A stretch of DNA of 50,880 bases from an uncultured Acetatifactor sp. (lineage in GTDB: Bacteria; Bacillota; Clostridia; Lachnospirales; Lachnospiraceae). The translations under genes and the position numbers were made by a program. Each line of letters begins with the position of its first letter. The first letter of the stretch is position 1. The stretch is from NCBI GenBank assembly GCA_910578815.1, contig CAJTSE010000002.1:158703-209582 (forward strand), in the 5' to 3' direction. Shown in pieces: positions 1-7,413 of the stretch. The notes beneath the pieces are model-generated. The model was not told the DNA's origin, did not search any database, and worked only from the letters and a program-made list of their open reading frames with translations.

Positions 1-100
1 CTTCGCAGTCGTCCTACGCAGTCTCATCTCGAAAACCGCCTGCTTCGCAGTCGTCCTACGCAGTCTCATCTCGAAAACCGCCTGCTTCGCAGTCGTCGCA
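1..100. repeat. 42-bp tandem repeat downstream of rpsH
   Basis: Two identical 42-bp units lie at 1-42 and 43-84, followed by a partial third unit to about 97. Each unit begins CTTCGCAGTCGTCC. The array lies in the gap between rpsH and the next gene beyond the left edge, which is expected to be rplF, so the full copy number is unknown. There is no ORF with a plausible start here. The 85-138 stretch is an imperfect continuation rich in GCAGC. Confidence 0.85.
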
Positions 101-138
101 GCTGCGCTGCTTTACGTTTTCTCGATGTTTGGTCGCAT

Positions 139-174
139 AAAATCAAATACTTCGCTTCGCTCGTGCTTGATTTT
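139..174 (-). repeat. Hairpin repeat, copy A, after rpsH stop
   Basis: The inverted repeat AAAATCAA / TTGATTTT encloses a 20-base loop containing CTTCGCTTCGCTCG. It begins a few bases after the rpsH stop codon in the direction of transcription. A near-identical copy follows rpsN at 655-696. It may act as a weak attenuator or RNA-stability hairpin, or be a dispersed palindromic repeat. The sequence alone does not decide. Confidence 0.7.
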
Positions 175-179
175 ATTGC

Positions 180-581
180 TTACCAAACAAATGCCAGTAC
201 TTCTCCGCCTACCTTCAGCTCTCTCGCCTTCTTGTCGGTGATAACGCCCTGGTTAGTGGAAATAATTGCGATACCCAGGCCGCCCAAAACTCTGGGAAGC
301 TCATCCTTGTTTGCATACACGCGGAGACCAGGCTTCGATATTCTCTTGATGCCGGAGATAATCTTTTCGTTCTTATCCGCACCATATTTTAATGTAATAT
401 GGATTGTCTTAAAACTGCCGTCCTCGGTAACGTTATATTTACTTATATACCCTTCATCCAAAAGTATCTGCGCAATGGACATTTTCATCCTGGAAGCGGG
501 TACGTCAACTGTATCGTGCTTTGCAGTATTTGCATTACGGATTCTCGTAAGCATATCTGCGATAGGATCACTCATTGTCAT
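180..581 (-). CDS. rpsH: 30S ribosomal protein S8 (uS8)
   Basis: Encodes small-subunit protein S8, which binds the central domain of 16S rRNA and in many bacteria feeds back on spc operon translation. The 133-residue product has the family start (MSDPIADMLTRIRNA) and the conserved C-terminal block GGEVLAFVW. The ATG at 581 has an AAGGAGG site 10 bases upstream; a second ATG two codons in (MSDP) is the alternative. It follows rpsN in the spc part of the operon. The two flanking gaps are unusual, because each carries a copy of the same hairpin repeat. Confidence 0.98.
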   Translation of the reverse strand: MTMSDPIADMLTRIRNANTAKHDTVDVPASRMKMSIAQILLDEGYISKYNVTEDGSFKTIHITLKYGADKNEKIISGIKRISKPGLRVYANKDELPRVLGGLGIAIISTNQGVITDKKARELKVGGEVLAFVW

Positions 582-654
582 TTTGTGACTTCCTCCTTAT
601 ATCCTTCTCTCCTATTTCAAACCAGTCCCTTAGAGTTAAACATAGTACGGCCGC

Positions 655-696
655 AAAAAATCAAATACTTCGCTTCGCTCGTGCTTGATTTTTTAT
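655..696 (-). repeat. Hairpin repeat, copy B, after rpsN stop
   Basis: A 10-bp A/T stem (AAAAAATCAA / TTGATTTTTT) has the same loop as copy A at 139-174. On the transcribed minus strand the hairpin ends in a T run and starts about 5 bases after the rpsN stop, so it resembles an intra-operonic attenuator. The shared core is more than 30 bp of identical sequence. Confidence 0.7.
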
Positions 697-701
697 GCTC
701 C

Positions 702-887
702 CTACCAGCTTGCTTTTTTCACGCCGGGAATCTCTCCCTTATATGCCAGTTCGCGGAAGCAAACTCTGCAAATACCGTACTTTCTTAAGTAAGCGTGGGG
801 ACGGCCGCAAATCCTGCAACGGGTGTAGCCTTGCGTTGAAAACTTGGGTTTGCGCTGCTGTTTGATCTTCAATGATGTTTTAGCCAT
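702..887 (-). CDS. rpsN: 30S ribosomal protein S14 type Z (uS14)
   Basis: A 61-residue zinc-binding S14, part of the 30S head and needed for late assembly. The four cysteines of the zinc ribbon are visible as CRIC (about residues 24-27) and CRVC (about 40-43), which mark the zinc (C+) paralogue typical of Firmicutes. The length matches the short type-Z family rather than the roughly 90-100 residue zinc-free form. It lies between rplE and rpsH in the usual spc order. A GGAGG-type site precedes the ATG. Confidence 0.98.
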   Translation of the reverse strand: MAKTSLKIKQQRKPKFSTQGYTRCRICGRPHAYLRKYGICRVCFRELAYKGEIPGVKKASW

Positions 888-901
888 GAAAATTTACCTC
901 C

Positions 902-1444
902 TTATTGTTTTGCGAAAGGCATATTGAACAGTGTCAACAGCTCTCTGGCTTCTTCATCAGTCTCTGCGGTGGTGACAAAAATAATATCCATACCTCTGGT
1001 CTTGTCGATCTTGTCGTATTCGATCTCAGGGAAGATAAACTGCTCCTTGATGCCCAGCGCATAGTTTCCTCTGCCATCGAAGGAATTGGGATTGACACCT
1101 CTGAAGTCACGCACGCGAGGCAATGCAAGGTTTACAAGACGATCAAGAAACTCATACATCTTCTCGCCACGCAATGTGGTCTTACAGCCAATATTCATAC
1201 CCTCACGAATTTTGAAGTTTGCAATGGAATTCTTCGCCTTGGTCAGGACTGCCTTCTGCCCGGTGATGATCTCCATATCAGCTACCGCATTCTCAAGGAC
1301 TTTGGCATTGTCCTTCGCTTCGCCGACGCCCATGTTGACAACTATCTTATCAAGCTTGGGAACTTCCATACGGTTCTTATATCCAAACTTTTTTATCATA
1401 GCGTCTACGATCTCATCGTAGTACAATTCTTTTAATCTAGCCAC
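902..1444 (-). CDS. rplE: 50S ribosomal protein L5 (uL5)
   Basis: A 180-residue L5, which binds 5S rRNA in the central protuberance and contacts the P-site tRNA. It shows the family blocks VVNMGVGEAKDN, ITGQKAV, RDFRGVN and IGIKEQ-like LGIKEQFIFPE. The start codon is GTG (1442-1444), eight bases after GGAGG, and the protein begins MARLKELYYDEI. It follows rplX with a 23-base gap and precedes rpsN by 14 bases, consistent with co-transcription. Confidence 0.98.
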   Translation of the reverse strand: MARLKELYYDEIVDAMIKKFGYKNRMEVPKLDKIVVNMGVGEAKDNAKVLENAVADMEIITGQKAVLTKAKNSIANFKIREGMNIGCKTTLRGEKMYEFLDRLVNLALPRVRDFRGVNPNSFDGRGNYALGIKEQFIFPEIEYDKIDKTRGMDIIFVTTAETDEEARELLTLFNMPFAKQ

Positions 1445-1467
1445 TTTGTGTTCCTCCTTCCTATTGA

Positions 1468-1812
1468 TCAGTCAATTACTTCGCCGGTTGCCTTTGCAAA
1501 ACGAACCTTCTTGCCGTTTTCCATTTTGAATCCGACTCTGGTTGCCTTGCCCTTATGCACCAGCATAACGTTTGAAATATCAATAGGAGCTTCTTTCTGG
1601 ACAATACCGCCGTTAGGGTTTGCCTGAGAAGGCTTTGTATGCTTGGTAACCATATTGACGCCTTCCACAACTACCCTGTGCTTTTTCATATCTACAGAGA
1701 GTACTTTACCCTCCAAACCAGTCAAAGCGCCGTTTGCACCTTCCTTCGCCTTGCTGTCCTTGCCGGCAATCACTTTCACGGTGTCGCCTTTTTTAATCTT
1801 CATCATTGACAT
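1468..1812 (-). CDS. rplX: 50S ribosomal protein L24 (uL24)
   Basis: A 114-residue L24, an early assembly initiator at the 5' end of 23S rRNA. The N-terminal KOW motif is clear (KKGDTVKVIAGKDSKAKEG), followed by the usual GVNMVTKHTKPSQANPNGGI block. The product is slightly longer than many L24 proteins because of an insert after the KOW motif (ANGALTGLEG). The ATG at 1812 lies seven bases after AAGGAGG. The two in-frame ATGs just downstream are poorer choices. Confidence 0.97.
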   Translation of the reverse strand: MSMMKIKKGDTVKVIAGKDSKAKEGANGALTGLEGKVLSVDMKKHRVVVEGVNMVTKHTKPSQANPNGGIVQKEAPIDISNVMLVHKGKATRVGFKMENGKKVRFAKATGEVID

Positions 1813-1824
1813 AATGGCGCCTCC

Positions 1825-2193
1825 TTATAATACTTCGGGAGCCAGAGATACAATCTTCATAAACTGTTTTTCACGAAGCTCTCTTGCTACCGGCCCAAAA
1901 ATACGGGTTCCTCTGGGTGTCTTATCTTCCTTGATGATCACTGCCGCATTCTCGTCAAACTTAATGTAGGATCCGTCCTTACGGCGTGCGCCCTGCACGG
2001 TACGCACAACAACAGCCTTAACGACATCCCCCTTCTTTACAACTCCACCGGGTGTTGCATCTTTAACGGAAGCAACAATCACATCGCCAATATGCGCATA
2101 TCTTCTTGTAGAGCCGCCCATAACGCGGATGCAGAGCAATTCTTTTGCACCGGTGTTATCGGCAACCTTCAGTCTTGTTTCCTGCTGAACCAT
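1825..2193 (-). CDS. rplN: 50S ribosomal protein L14 (uL14)
   Basis: A 122-residue L14, located at the subunit interface and forming bridge B5/B8 contacts. The start MVQQETRLKVADNTGAKELLCIRVMGG is diagnostic. The ATG at 2193 follows AAAGGAGG with ideal spacing, so an upstream in-frame ATG at 2214 is rejected. It sits 11 bases from rplX and about 30 bases from rpsQ, in the standard order. Confidence 0.98.
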   Translation of the reverse strand: MVQQETRLKVADNTGAKELLCIRVMGGSTRRYAHIGDVIVASVKDATPGGVVKKGDVVKAVVVRTVQGARRKDGSYIKFDENAAVIIKEDKTPRGTRIFGPVARELREKQFMKIVSLAPEVL

Positions 2194-2226
2194 GATTTTC
2201 CTCCTTTGCCGCATCTGCGGCCTTTA

Positions 2227-2484
2227 TTACTTCGCTCTTTCTACGACCTCCACAAGCCTCCATCTCTTGTCCTTTGACAGAGGTCTGGTCTCCATGACTT
2301 TAACGGTATCACCGATACTGCACGTATTTTCTTCGTCATGTGCCTTCAGCTTGTAAGTTCTTTTCACGACCTTCTTGTAAAGAGGATGCTTTACATGCTC
2401 TTCTATCGCTACAACGATTGTCTTATCCATCTTATTGCTGGTAACCTTACCGGTCCGCACTTTCCGCAAATTTCTTTCTTCCAC
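2227..2484 (-). CDS. rpsQ: 30S ribosomal protein S17 (uS17)
   Basis: An 85-residue S17, a primary 16S rRNA binder in the 30S body. It contains GKVTSNKMDKTIVVAIEEHVKHPLYKK and the family C-terminal block METRPLSKDKRWRLVE. A GTG at 2484 (reading VEERNLRKV) is chosen because AAAGGAG lies ten bases upstream and the length then equals the family norm. The longer reading frame from 2517 would run into an 18-bp repeat array. Confidence 0.96.
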   Translation of the reverse strand: MEERNLRKVRTGKVTSNKMDKTIVVAIEEHVKHPLYKKVVKRTYKLKAHDEENTCSIGDTVKVMETRPLSKDKRWRLVEVVERAK

Positions 2485-2525
2485 GACTTCTTTACTCCTT
2501 TCCTTTCCGCCAGGCAATCCGCCAA

Positions 2526-2579
2526 GGCATTCCTGCGCCTTTGGGCATTCCTGCGCCTTTGGGCATCTCTGCGCCTTTA
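2526..2579. repeat. Three 18-bp tandem repeats at rpmC 3' end
   Basis: Three consecutive 18-bp units (GGCATTCCTGCGCCTTTG and close variants) fill the gap between rpmC and rpsQ. The third unit includes the rpmC stop codon, so the array looks like repeated duplication of sequence starting at the gene's last codon. It leaves the rpsQ ribosome binding site intact. Confidence 0.85.
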
Positions 2580-2780
2580 TGCTCTTGCCTTCTCGGTGAT
2601 CACTGTGTTAATACGGGCAATGTTCTTTCTGACATCCTTGATTCTGGCCGTATTATCCAGCTGATTGGTTGCGTTCTGGAATCTTAAATTGAAAAGCTCT
2701 TTCTTTGCAGCGACAAGCTCTGACTGAAGTTCCTCAACGGACTTGTTCTTTAATTCTTCTACAAATTTACTGGATTTCAT
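2577..2780 (-). CDS. rpmC: 50S ribosomal protein L29 (uL29)
   Basis: A 67-residue L29, a helical-hairpin protein near the peptide exit tunnel that helps form the docking site for signal recognition particle and trigger factor. The motifs are KSVEELQSELVAAKKELFNLRFQ and DVRKNIARINTVI. Its ATG overlaps the rplP stop codon by one base (TAATG), which indicates translational coupling. Its stop codon lies inside an 18-bp repeat array. Confidence 0.97.
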   Translation of the reverse strand: MKSSKFVEELKNKSVEELQSELVAAKKELFNLRFQNATNQLDNTARIKDVRKNIARINTVITEKARA

Positions 2781-3208
2781 TATTCTACACCGCCTTCCAA
2801 ATCTGCCTTAGAAACGATTTTACATTTGCAGGGAAGCTTATGCATTGCAAGACGCAGTGCCTCCTTTGCCTGTTCTTCAGGAACGCCGGCAATTTCAAAC
2901 ATAACACGCCCAGGCTTTACAACTGCCACCCAGCTGTCCACAGCACCTTTACCGGATCCCATACGAGTCCCAATGGGCTTTAAGGTAACAGGCTTGTCAG
3001 GGAAGATCTTGATCCATACCTGACCGGCACGCTTCGTATAACGGGTAAGCGCTACACGGGCTGCCTCAATCTGGTTGGATTTGATCCAGCAGGGCTCTAA
3101 CGACACCAGACCATATTCGCCATAAGCCAGGACGTTACCCCTCGTAGCCTTGCCCTTCATGGAGCCACGAAACTGTTTACGATATTTCACTCTTTTAGGC
3201 ATTAACAT
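2780..3208 (-). CDS. rplP: 50S ribosomal protein L16 (uL16)
   Basis: A 142-residue L16, which binds near the A-site and organises the elbow of A-site tRNA. MLMPKRVKYRKQFRG at the N-terminus and GSGKGAVDSWVAVVKPGRVMFE are family signatures. The ATG at 3208 lies two bases after the rpsC stop, with a GGGAG site inside the end of rpsC. The gene ends in a one-base overlap with rpmC. Confidence 0.98.
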   Translation of the reverse strand: MLMPKRVKYRKQFRGSMKGKATRGNVLAYGEYGLVSLEPCWIKSNQIEAARVALTRYTKRAGQVWIKIFPDKPVTLKPIGTRMGSGKGAVDSWVAVVKPGRVMFEIAGVPEEQAKEALRLAMHKLPCKCKIVSKADLEGGVE

Positions 3209-3210
3209 GA

Positions 3211-3870
3211 TTATTTATCGCTCCCTTCCACCTGATTTCCCTTTGTGGGAAGGATCTCACCCTTGTAGATCCAAACTTTTACTCCAACCTTACCGTATGT
3301 GGTATCAGCCTCTGCAAATCCATAATCAATATCCGCCCTCAGCGTCTGAAGGGGAATAGTTCCCTCGCTGTAAAACTCGCTGCGGGCAATATCGGCACCG
3401 CCAAGACGGCCCGCACATGCAGCCTTAATACCCAGCGCGCCTGCCTTCATGGTTCTGCCCATGCAGGACTTCATGGCACGTCTGTAAGACACACGATTTT
3501 CAAGCTGCTGGGCAATATTTTCCGCAACCAGCTGTGCATCTCTGTCAGGTCTCTTGATCTCTTTAATATCAATCAGAACTTTTTTCCCTGTCATCTTGGA
3601 AAGCTCGTTTTTGGTAACCTCGATCTCAGCGCCGCCCTTACCGATGATAACACCGGGCTTTGCAGTATGAATAATAACTCTCACTCTGTCAGATGTCCTC
3701 TCGACTTCGATCTTGGAGACACCTGCGCTGTATAATTTCTTCTTCAAATATTTTCTGATCTCATGGTCTTCCACCAGATAATCGGAAAACTCGCCCTCAG
3801 CGTACCACTTGGAATCCCAATCCTTGATTACTCCTACTCTCAAGCCATGAGGATTAACTTTCTGTCCCAT
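3211..3870 (-). CDS. rpsC: 30S ribosomal protein S3 (uS3)
   Basis: A 219-residue S3 at the mRNA entry pore of the 30S head. It starts MGQKVNPHGLRVGVIKDWDSKW. The KH domain shows the loop VIIGKGGAEIE, and the C-terminal half carries the S3 signature block with GRLGGADIARSE. The ATG at 3870 follows GGAG with normal spacing, so the 13 upstream in-frame codons from 3909, which overlap rplV, are rejected. Confidence 0.98.
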   Translation of the reverse strand: MGQKVNPHGLRVGVIKDWDSKWYAEGEFSDYLVEDHEIRKYLKKKLYSAGVSKIEVERTSDRVRVIIHTAKPGVIIGKGGAEIEVTKNELSKMTGKKVLIDIKEIKRPDRDAQLVAENIAQQLENRVSYRRAMKSCMGRTMKAGALGIKAACAGRLGGADIARSEFYSEGTIPLQTLRADIDYGFAEADTTYGKVGVKVWIYKGEILPTKGNQVEGSDK

Positions 3871-3886
3871 TTGTTTGCTCCTTTCC

Positions 3887-4276
3887 CTACTTCTTCTCGT
3901 CCAACACAACGGTGATGTGGCTCATTCTCTTCTCGATCCTGTAAGCCGTGCCTCTTGCTCTGGGTTGAATGCGCTTCATGGTAGGTCCCTTATTGGCATA
4001 GCATTCAGCCACATACAGGTTCTCCCTGTTCATTCCGTTGTTGTTCTCTGCATTTGCGACAGCAGACTCAAGCAGCTTCTTGATCAGGCTGGAAGCATAT
4101 CTGGGATTATACTGCAGGATCCCTAAGGCAGTCTCAACATCCTTGCCTCTGATAGCGTCTAAAACGAAACATGCCTTCTGTACGGATACCCTTGCATAGG
4201 AAAGCTTAGCAGAAGGTCTCGTATCTTTGTTAGCGTTTCTTTCTCTCTTAACTTGACTTCTATGTCCTTTAGCCAT
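3887..4276 (-). CDS. rplV: 50S ribosomal protein L22 (uL22)
   Basis: A 129-residue L22, which lines the peptide exit tunnel with its extended beta-hairpin. The sequence shows KLSYARVSVQKACFVLDAIRGK and the tunnel-hairpin region GPTMKRIQPRARGTAYRIEKRMSHI. The start MAKGHRSQVKRERN at 4276 lies ten bases after AAGGAGG. The gap to rpsS is unusually long for this operon (214 bases) and contains duplicated copies of the rpsS 3' end. Confidence 0.98.
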   Translation of the reverse strand: MAKGHRSQVKRERNANKDTRPSAKLSYARVSVQKACFVLDAIRGKDVETALGILQYNPRYASSLIKKLLESAVANAENNNGMNRENLYVAECYANKGPTMKRIQPRARGTAYRIEKRMSHITVVLDEKK

Positions 4277-4383
4277 AGATAAATATCCTCCTTTTAAAGA
4301 ATAACGGCAACGCATCTGCTACGAAGCCTGAAGCCCGCAGACAGACAGCTGCAACGCCCTCCCGGGCGATCGTGCGTTGTTAG
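4277..4383 (-). other. rpsS-rplV spacer, GC-rich with short stems
   Basis: This part of the spacer has no ORF. It contains a possible stem (CAACGC / GCGTTG) around a GCCCGGGAGGGC core at about 4350-4380, then the rplV ribosome binding site at about 4287-4293. I cannot assign a function. Confidence 0.4.
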
Positions 4384-4530
4384 TTTACCTAACCTTGGAC
4401 TTCTTCTCATCCTTGCCCTGTCCAAGGGGCCACTGGTTTACCTAACCTTGGACTTCTTCTCATCCTTGCCGTGGCCAAGGGGCCACTGGTTTACCTAACC
4501 TTAGACTTCTTCTCATCCTTGCCGTGGCCC
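4384..4530 (-). repeat. Tandem 53-bp duplications of the rpsS 3' end
   Basis: Two 53-bp units at 4384-4436 and 4437-4489 repeat the last codons and stop of rpsS (the part coding KDEKKSKVR-stop). The intact gene end starts at 4490. The units differ from the gene by only a few substitutions, for example TTGGAC against TTAGAC. The duplicates lie after the real stop codon, so they are untranslated relics or RNA elements. Confidence 0.9.
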
Positions 4531-4772
4531 CTATATGTTCTTGTTGCCACGAACTCGCCCAGCTTATGGCCTACCATATCTTCTGTCACATATACAGGAA
4601 CGTGCTTCCTGCCGTCATGAACCGCAATCGTAAGCCCCACAAAAGAAGGGAAAATTGTGGAACGGCGGGACCAGGTCTTAATAACCTGCTTTTGTCCGGA
4701 AGCGTTCATAGCGTCAACTTTCTTTAACAGGCTTGCGTCTGCGAAAGGTCCTTTTTTCAGTGATCTAGCCAT
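4491..4772 (-). CDS. rpsS: 30S ribosomal protein S19 (uS19)
   Basis: A 93-residue S19 in the 30S head, contacting S13 and the A-site finger of 23S rRNA. MARSLKKGPFADASLLKKV and TWSRRSTIFPSFVGLTIAVHDGRKHVPVYV are family hallmarks. GGAGG lies upstream of the ATG. The 3' end of the gene has been copied twice immediately downstream (4384-4489). Confidence 0.98.
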   Translation of the reverse strand: MARSLKKGPFADASLLKKVDAMNASGQKQVIKTWSRRSTIFPSFVGLTIAVHDGRKHVPVYVTEDMVGHKLGEFVATRTYRGHGKDEKKSKVR

Positions 4773-4790
4773 TGTCTATCCTCCTGTTTT

Positions 4791-5633
4791 CTACTTCATT
4801 GCTCTGCCGTCACGTCTTCTTACAATGAGTCTGTTGGAAGACTTCTTTGCTTTACGTGTCTTCAGGCCCAGTGCCGGCTTACCCCAAGGGGTGCTGGGAC
4901 CGGGACGTCCGATACCGGTCTTGCCTTCACCACCGCCATGAGGGTGATCGTTGGGATTCATGACAGAACCGCGAACGGTGGGACGAATGCCCATATGGCG
5001 CTTACGGCCTGCCTTACCGATATTGACAAGGTTGTGGTCAGCATTACCCACAACGCCTATCGTTGCACGGCATACCAGGGGAACCATTCTCATCTCGCCG
5101 GAAGGAAGACGAAGGGTTGCATATTTCCCTTCCTTTGCCATCAGCTGTGCGCTGTTGCCGGCTGCACGAACCATCTGACCGCCCTTTCCGGGATACAGTT
5201 CAATATTGTGTACCTGAGTACCTACGGGAATTTCAGACAAAGGCAGGCAGTTTCCCACCCTGACCTCGGCTTCGGGACCATTCATAACCTTCATGCCGTC
5301 GGTCAGCCCCATCGGAGCCAGAATATATGCCTTTTCACCGTCTGCATAGCAGATCAGTGCGATATTGGCACTTCTGTTAGGATCGTACTCGATGCCGATT
5401 ACGGTTGCCGGAATACCATCCTTACGTCTCTTAAAGTCAATCAATCTGTACTTTCTTCTAGAGCCGCCGCCATGGTGTCTCACAGTGATCTTACCCTGAT
5501 TATTACGACCGGCATTCTTTTTCAGAGAAGTGCACAGGCTCTTTTCGGGAGTATCCTTGGTGATCTCGGCGAAATCGGAACCGGTCATATTCCTTCTGGA
5601 GGGTGTATAGGGATTATATTTCTTGATACCCAT
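4791..5633 (-). CDS. rplB: 50S ribosomal protein L2 (uL2)
   Basis: A 280-residue L2, required for subunit association and peptidyl transferase activity. It starts MGIKKYNPYTPSRRNMTGSDF. The OB and SH3-like domains precede the conserved loop GSVMNPNDHPHGGGEGKTGIGR containing the functionally critical histidine. The length equals the family norm. It is separated from rplW by 27 bases and from rpsS by 18. Confidence 0.99.
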   Translation of the reverse strand: MGIKKYNPYTPSRRNMTGSDFAEITKDTPEKSLCTSLKKNAGRNNQGKITVRHHGGGSRRKYRLIDFKRRKDGIPATVIGIEYDPNRSANIALICYADGEKAYILAPMGLTDGMKVMNGPEAEVRVGNCLPLSEIPVGTQVHNIELYPGKGGQMVRAAGNSAQLMAKEGKYATLRLPSGEMRMVPLVCRATIGVVGNADHNLVNIGKAGRKRHMGIRPTVRGSVMNPNDHPHGGGEGKTGIGRPGPSTPWGKPALGLKTRKAKKSSNRLIVRRRDGRAMK

Positions 5634-5660
5634 CTTTTTTATCTCCTTATCTTAATCAAT

Positions 5661-5972
5661 TTATAAGCCAGCGAAAATTTCAATGTCCTTGCTGTCCTGG
5701 GTCAGGGTGACAACAGCCTTCTTGGTCTTTGCCGTCATGCCAAGAACCGGTCCGCGCCTTCTGCTCTTGTTCTTGACCTTCCCCTTGTAGTTCATGGTGT
5801 TTACATTCTTAACCCTGGTGCCCTCGAACATTTTCTCGACGGCTTCCTTGATCTGAGCCTTGTTTGCATCCGTATGAACCAGGAATGTATATTTCTTCTC
5901 GCCCATACCAGCCATACTTTTCTCGGTAATAACCGGTTTGAGGATTACATCATAATACTTAATGTCTGCCAT
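5661..5972 (-). CDS. rplW: 50S ribosomal protein L23 (uL23)
   Basis: A 103-residue L23 at the exit tunnel rim, the main trigger-factor contact. YYDVILKPVITEKSM opens the family domain, and the NTMNYKGKVKNKSRRRG loop extends to rRNA. The ATG overlaps the rplD stop by one base (TAATG), so the two are probably translationally coupled. Confidence 0.98.
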   Translation of the reverse strand: MADIKYYDVILKPVITEKSMAGMGEKKYTFLVHTDANKAQIKEAVEKMFEGTRVKNVNTMNYKGKVKNKSRRRGPVLGMTAKTKKAVVTLTQDSKDIEIFAGL

Positions 5973-6592
5973 TATGCGTACACCTCCTCGATCTTTGCGA
6001 CAGCGTCCTTGGTCAGGACCAGCGTCTTTGCCTTCATGATGTCATAGGTATTGATGGTATTTACCAGGGCGGTATCTACTTTTTCAAGATTTCTTGCGGA
6101 CAAGAACACATTCTCATCCTTATCGGCAAGAACCACCAGCCCTTTCTCAACCTTTAAGTTATTCATCACATTTACAAAATTCTTTGTCTTGATCTCATCG
6201 AATTTCAGCTCGTCAACAACGATCAGGTTGTTGTTCTGAACCTTGTCCGTCAGTGCGGACTTTAAAGCCGCTCTCTTTTCCTTCTTGTTAAGCTTGAAGG
6301 AATAGTCTCTGGGAACAGGCGCAAATACAACGCCGCCGCCCGTCCACTGGGGAGCTCTGGTGGAACCCTGTCTTGCATGGCCGGTCCCTTTCTGCCTCCA
6401 GGGCTTTCTTCCGCCGCCGGATACTTCGGAACGGGTCTTTGCCTTCTGCGTGCCCTGACGCTTATTTGCAAGCTGCTGTACAACTGCCATGTGTACCAGG
6501 TGTTCATTGATCTCCACACCAAATACGGCATCATTCAATTCGATTGTACCAACTTCCTTGCCTTCCATATTTAAAACTGATACGTTTGCCAT
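5972..6592 (-). CDS. rplD: 50S ribosomal protein L4 (uL4)
   Basis: A 206-residue L4, whose extended loop reaches the exit tunnel. In several bacteria L4 also represses the S10 operon through the leader RNA. The tunnel loop is visible as KTRSEVSGGGRKPWRQKGTGHARQGS, followed by the globular domain with LVVLADKDENV. A GGAGG site precedes the ATG. A structured leader upstream of rpsJ makes autoregulation plausible here too. Confidence 0.98.
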   Translation of the reverse strand: MANVSVLNMEGKEVGTIELNDAVFGVEINEHLVHMAVVQQLANKRQGTQKAKTRSEVSGGGRKPWRQKGTGHARQGSTRAPQWTGGGVVFAPVPRDYSFKLNKKEKRAALKSALTDKVQNNNLIVVDELKFDEIKTKNFVNVMNNLKVEKGLVVLADKDENVFLSARNLEKVDTALVNTINTYDIMKAKTLVLTKDAVAKIEEVYA

Positions 6593-6622
6593 CTGATTTG
6601 GTCCTCCTTTCGCACGTGTCCG

Positions 6623-7306
6623 TTAGCCTAAAGCCCTTGTGGTCTCTTTGATGGTTACTAATGCCTTCTTAGGTCCGGGTACGGAGCCCTTTACTAACAG
6701 CAGATTCTTCTCTGCATCTACTCTTACGACCTCAAGATTCTGAACGGTTACCTTTACGCATCCCATATGTCCGGGCATTCCCTTGCCCTTGAACACGCGG
6801 CTGGGTGAAGAACATGCGCCATTGGAACCCTGATGACGGTGGAATTTGGAGCCGTGCTTCATGGGGCCTCTGTGCTGTCCCAATCTCTTGATCGCGCCCT
6901 GGAAGCCTTTTCCCTTGGAGATGGCGGAAGCGTCGATCTTGTCTCCCTGAGCAAATATATCCGCCTTGATCTCTGCGCCCATGGTATAGTCTCCGGCGTT
7001 TTCAAACTTAAACTCTCTGATATATCTCTTTGCGCTTACCTCAGCCTTCTTGAAATGGCCTGCCAGCGGCTTACTTACACCGTGTCTGTGGATAACTTCC
7101 CTTTTCCCGCCTGCATCCTTGTTTACGATTTTTTCCTTTTTGTCCACGAAGCCTACCTGCACTGCACTGTAGCCATCGTTCTCTTTGGTCTTGACCTGAG
7201 TCACCACGCAGGGGCCGGCCTGAAGAACGGTAACGGGAATCAATGTGCCGTCTTCGCCAAAGATTTGAGTCATTCCGACTTTGGTCGCCAAAATTGCTTT
7301 CTTCAT
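6623..7306 (-). CDS. rplC: 50S ribosomal protein L3 (uL3)
   Basis: A 227-residue L3, one of the first proteins to assemble on 23S rRNA, near the peptidyl transferase centre. MKKAILATKVGMTQIFGEDG is the diagnostic start, and GFQGAIKRLGQHRGPMKHGSKFHR is the central loop. The ATG at 7306 has an AGAGG site upstream; eight extra in-frame codons to 7330 are not needed. The 135-base gap to rpsJ is filled by predicted hairpins. Confidence 0.98.
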   Translation of the reverse strand: MKKAILATKVGMTQIFGEDGTLIPVTVLQAGPCVVTQVKTKENDGYSAVQVGFVDKKEKIVNKDAGGKREVIHRHGVSKPLAGHFKKAEVSAKRYIREFKFENAGDYTMGAEIKADIFAQGDKIDASAISKGKGFQGAIKRLGQHRGPMKHGSKFHRHQGSNGACSSPSRVFKGKGMPGHMGCVKVTVQNLEVVRVDAEKNLLLVKGSVPGPKKALVTIKETTRALG

Positions 7307-7321
7307 TTTTCCTCTCTTTCT

Positions 7322-7413
7322 GCCTTTCAAGGCTTTCTACATAGCGGACCACGCAGTTACCGTTGCGTCATAACCACAAAGGATAATTCCTTTTTCCCAA
7401 CTCGGCATGGGAA
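7322..7413 (-). promoter_or_regulatory. Structured rpsJ-rplC intergenic RNA candidate
   Basis: Four short stems lie in succession: GCCTT/AAGGC at 7322-7333, ACGCA/TGCGT at 7351-7368, AAAGGA/TCCTTT at 7378-7393, and TTCCCA/TGGGAA at 7394-7413. They occupy the mRNA between rpsJ and rplC, where coding overlap or a short gap would be expected. A ribosomal-protein binding or attenuation role is an inference. I do not recognise a named RNA family. Confidence 0.45.

Noticed and set aside
1..97. CRISPR array at the left edge
   Set aside because: The units are directly adjacent with no unique spacers, so it is a simple tandem repeat.
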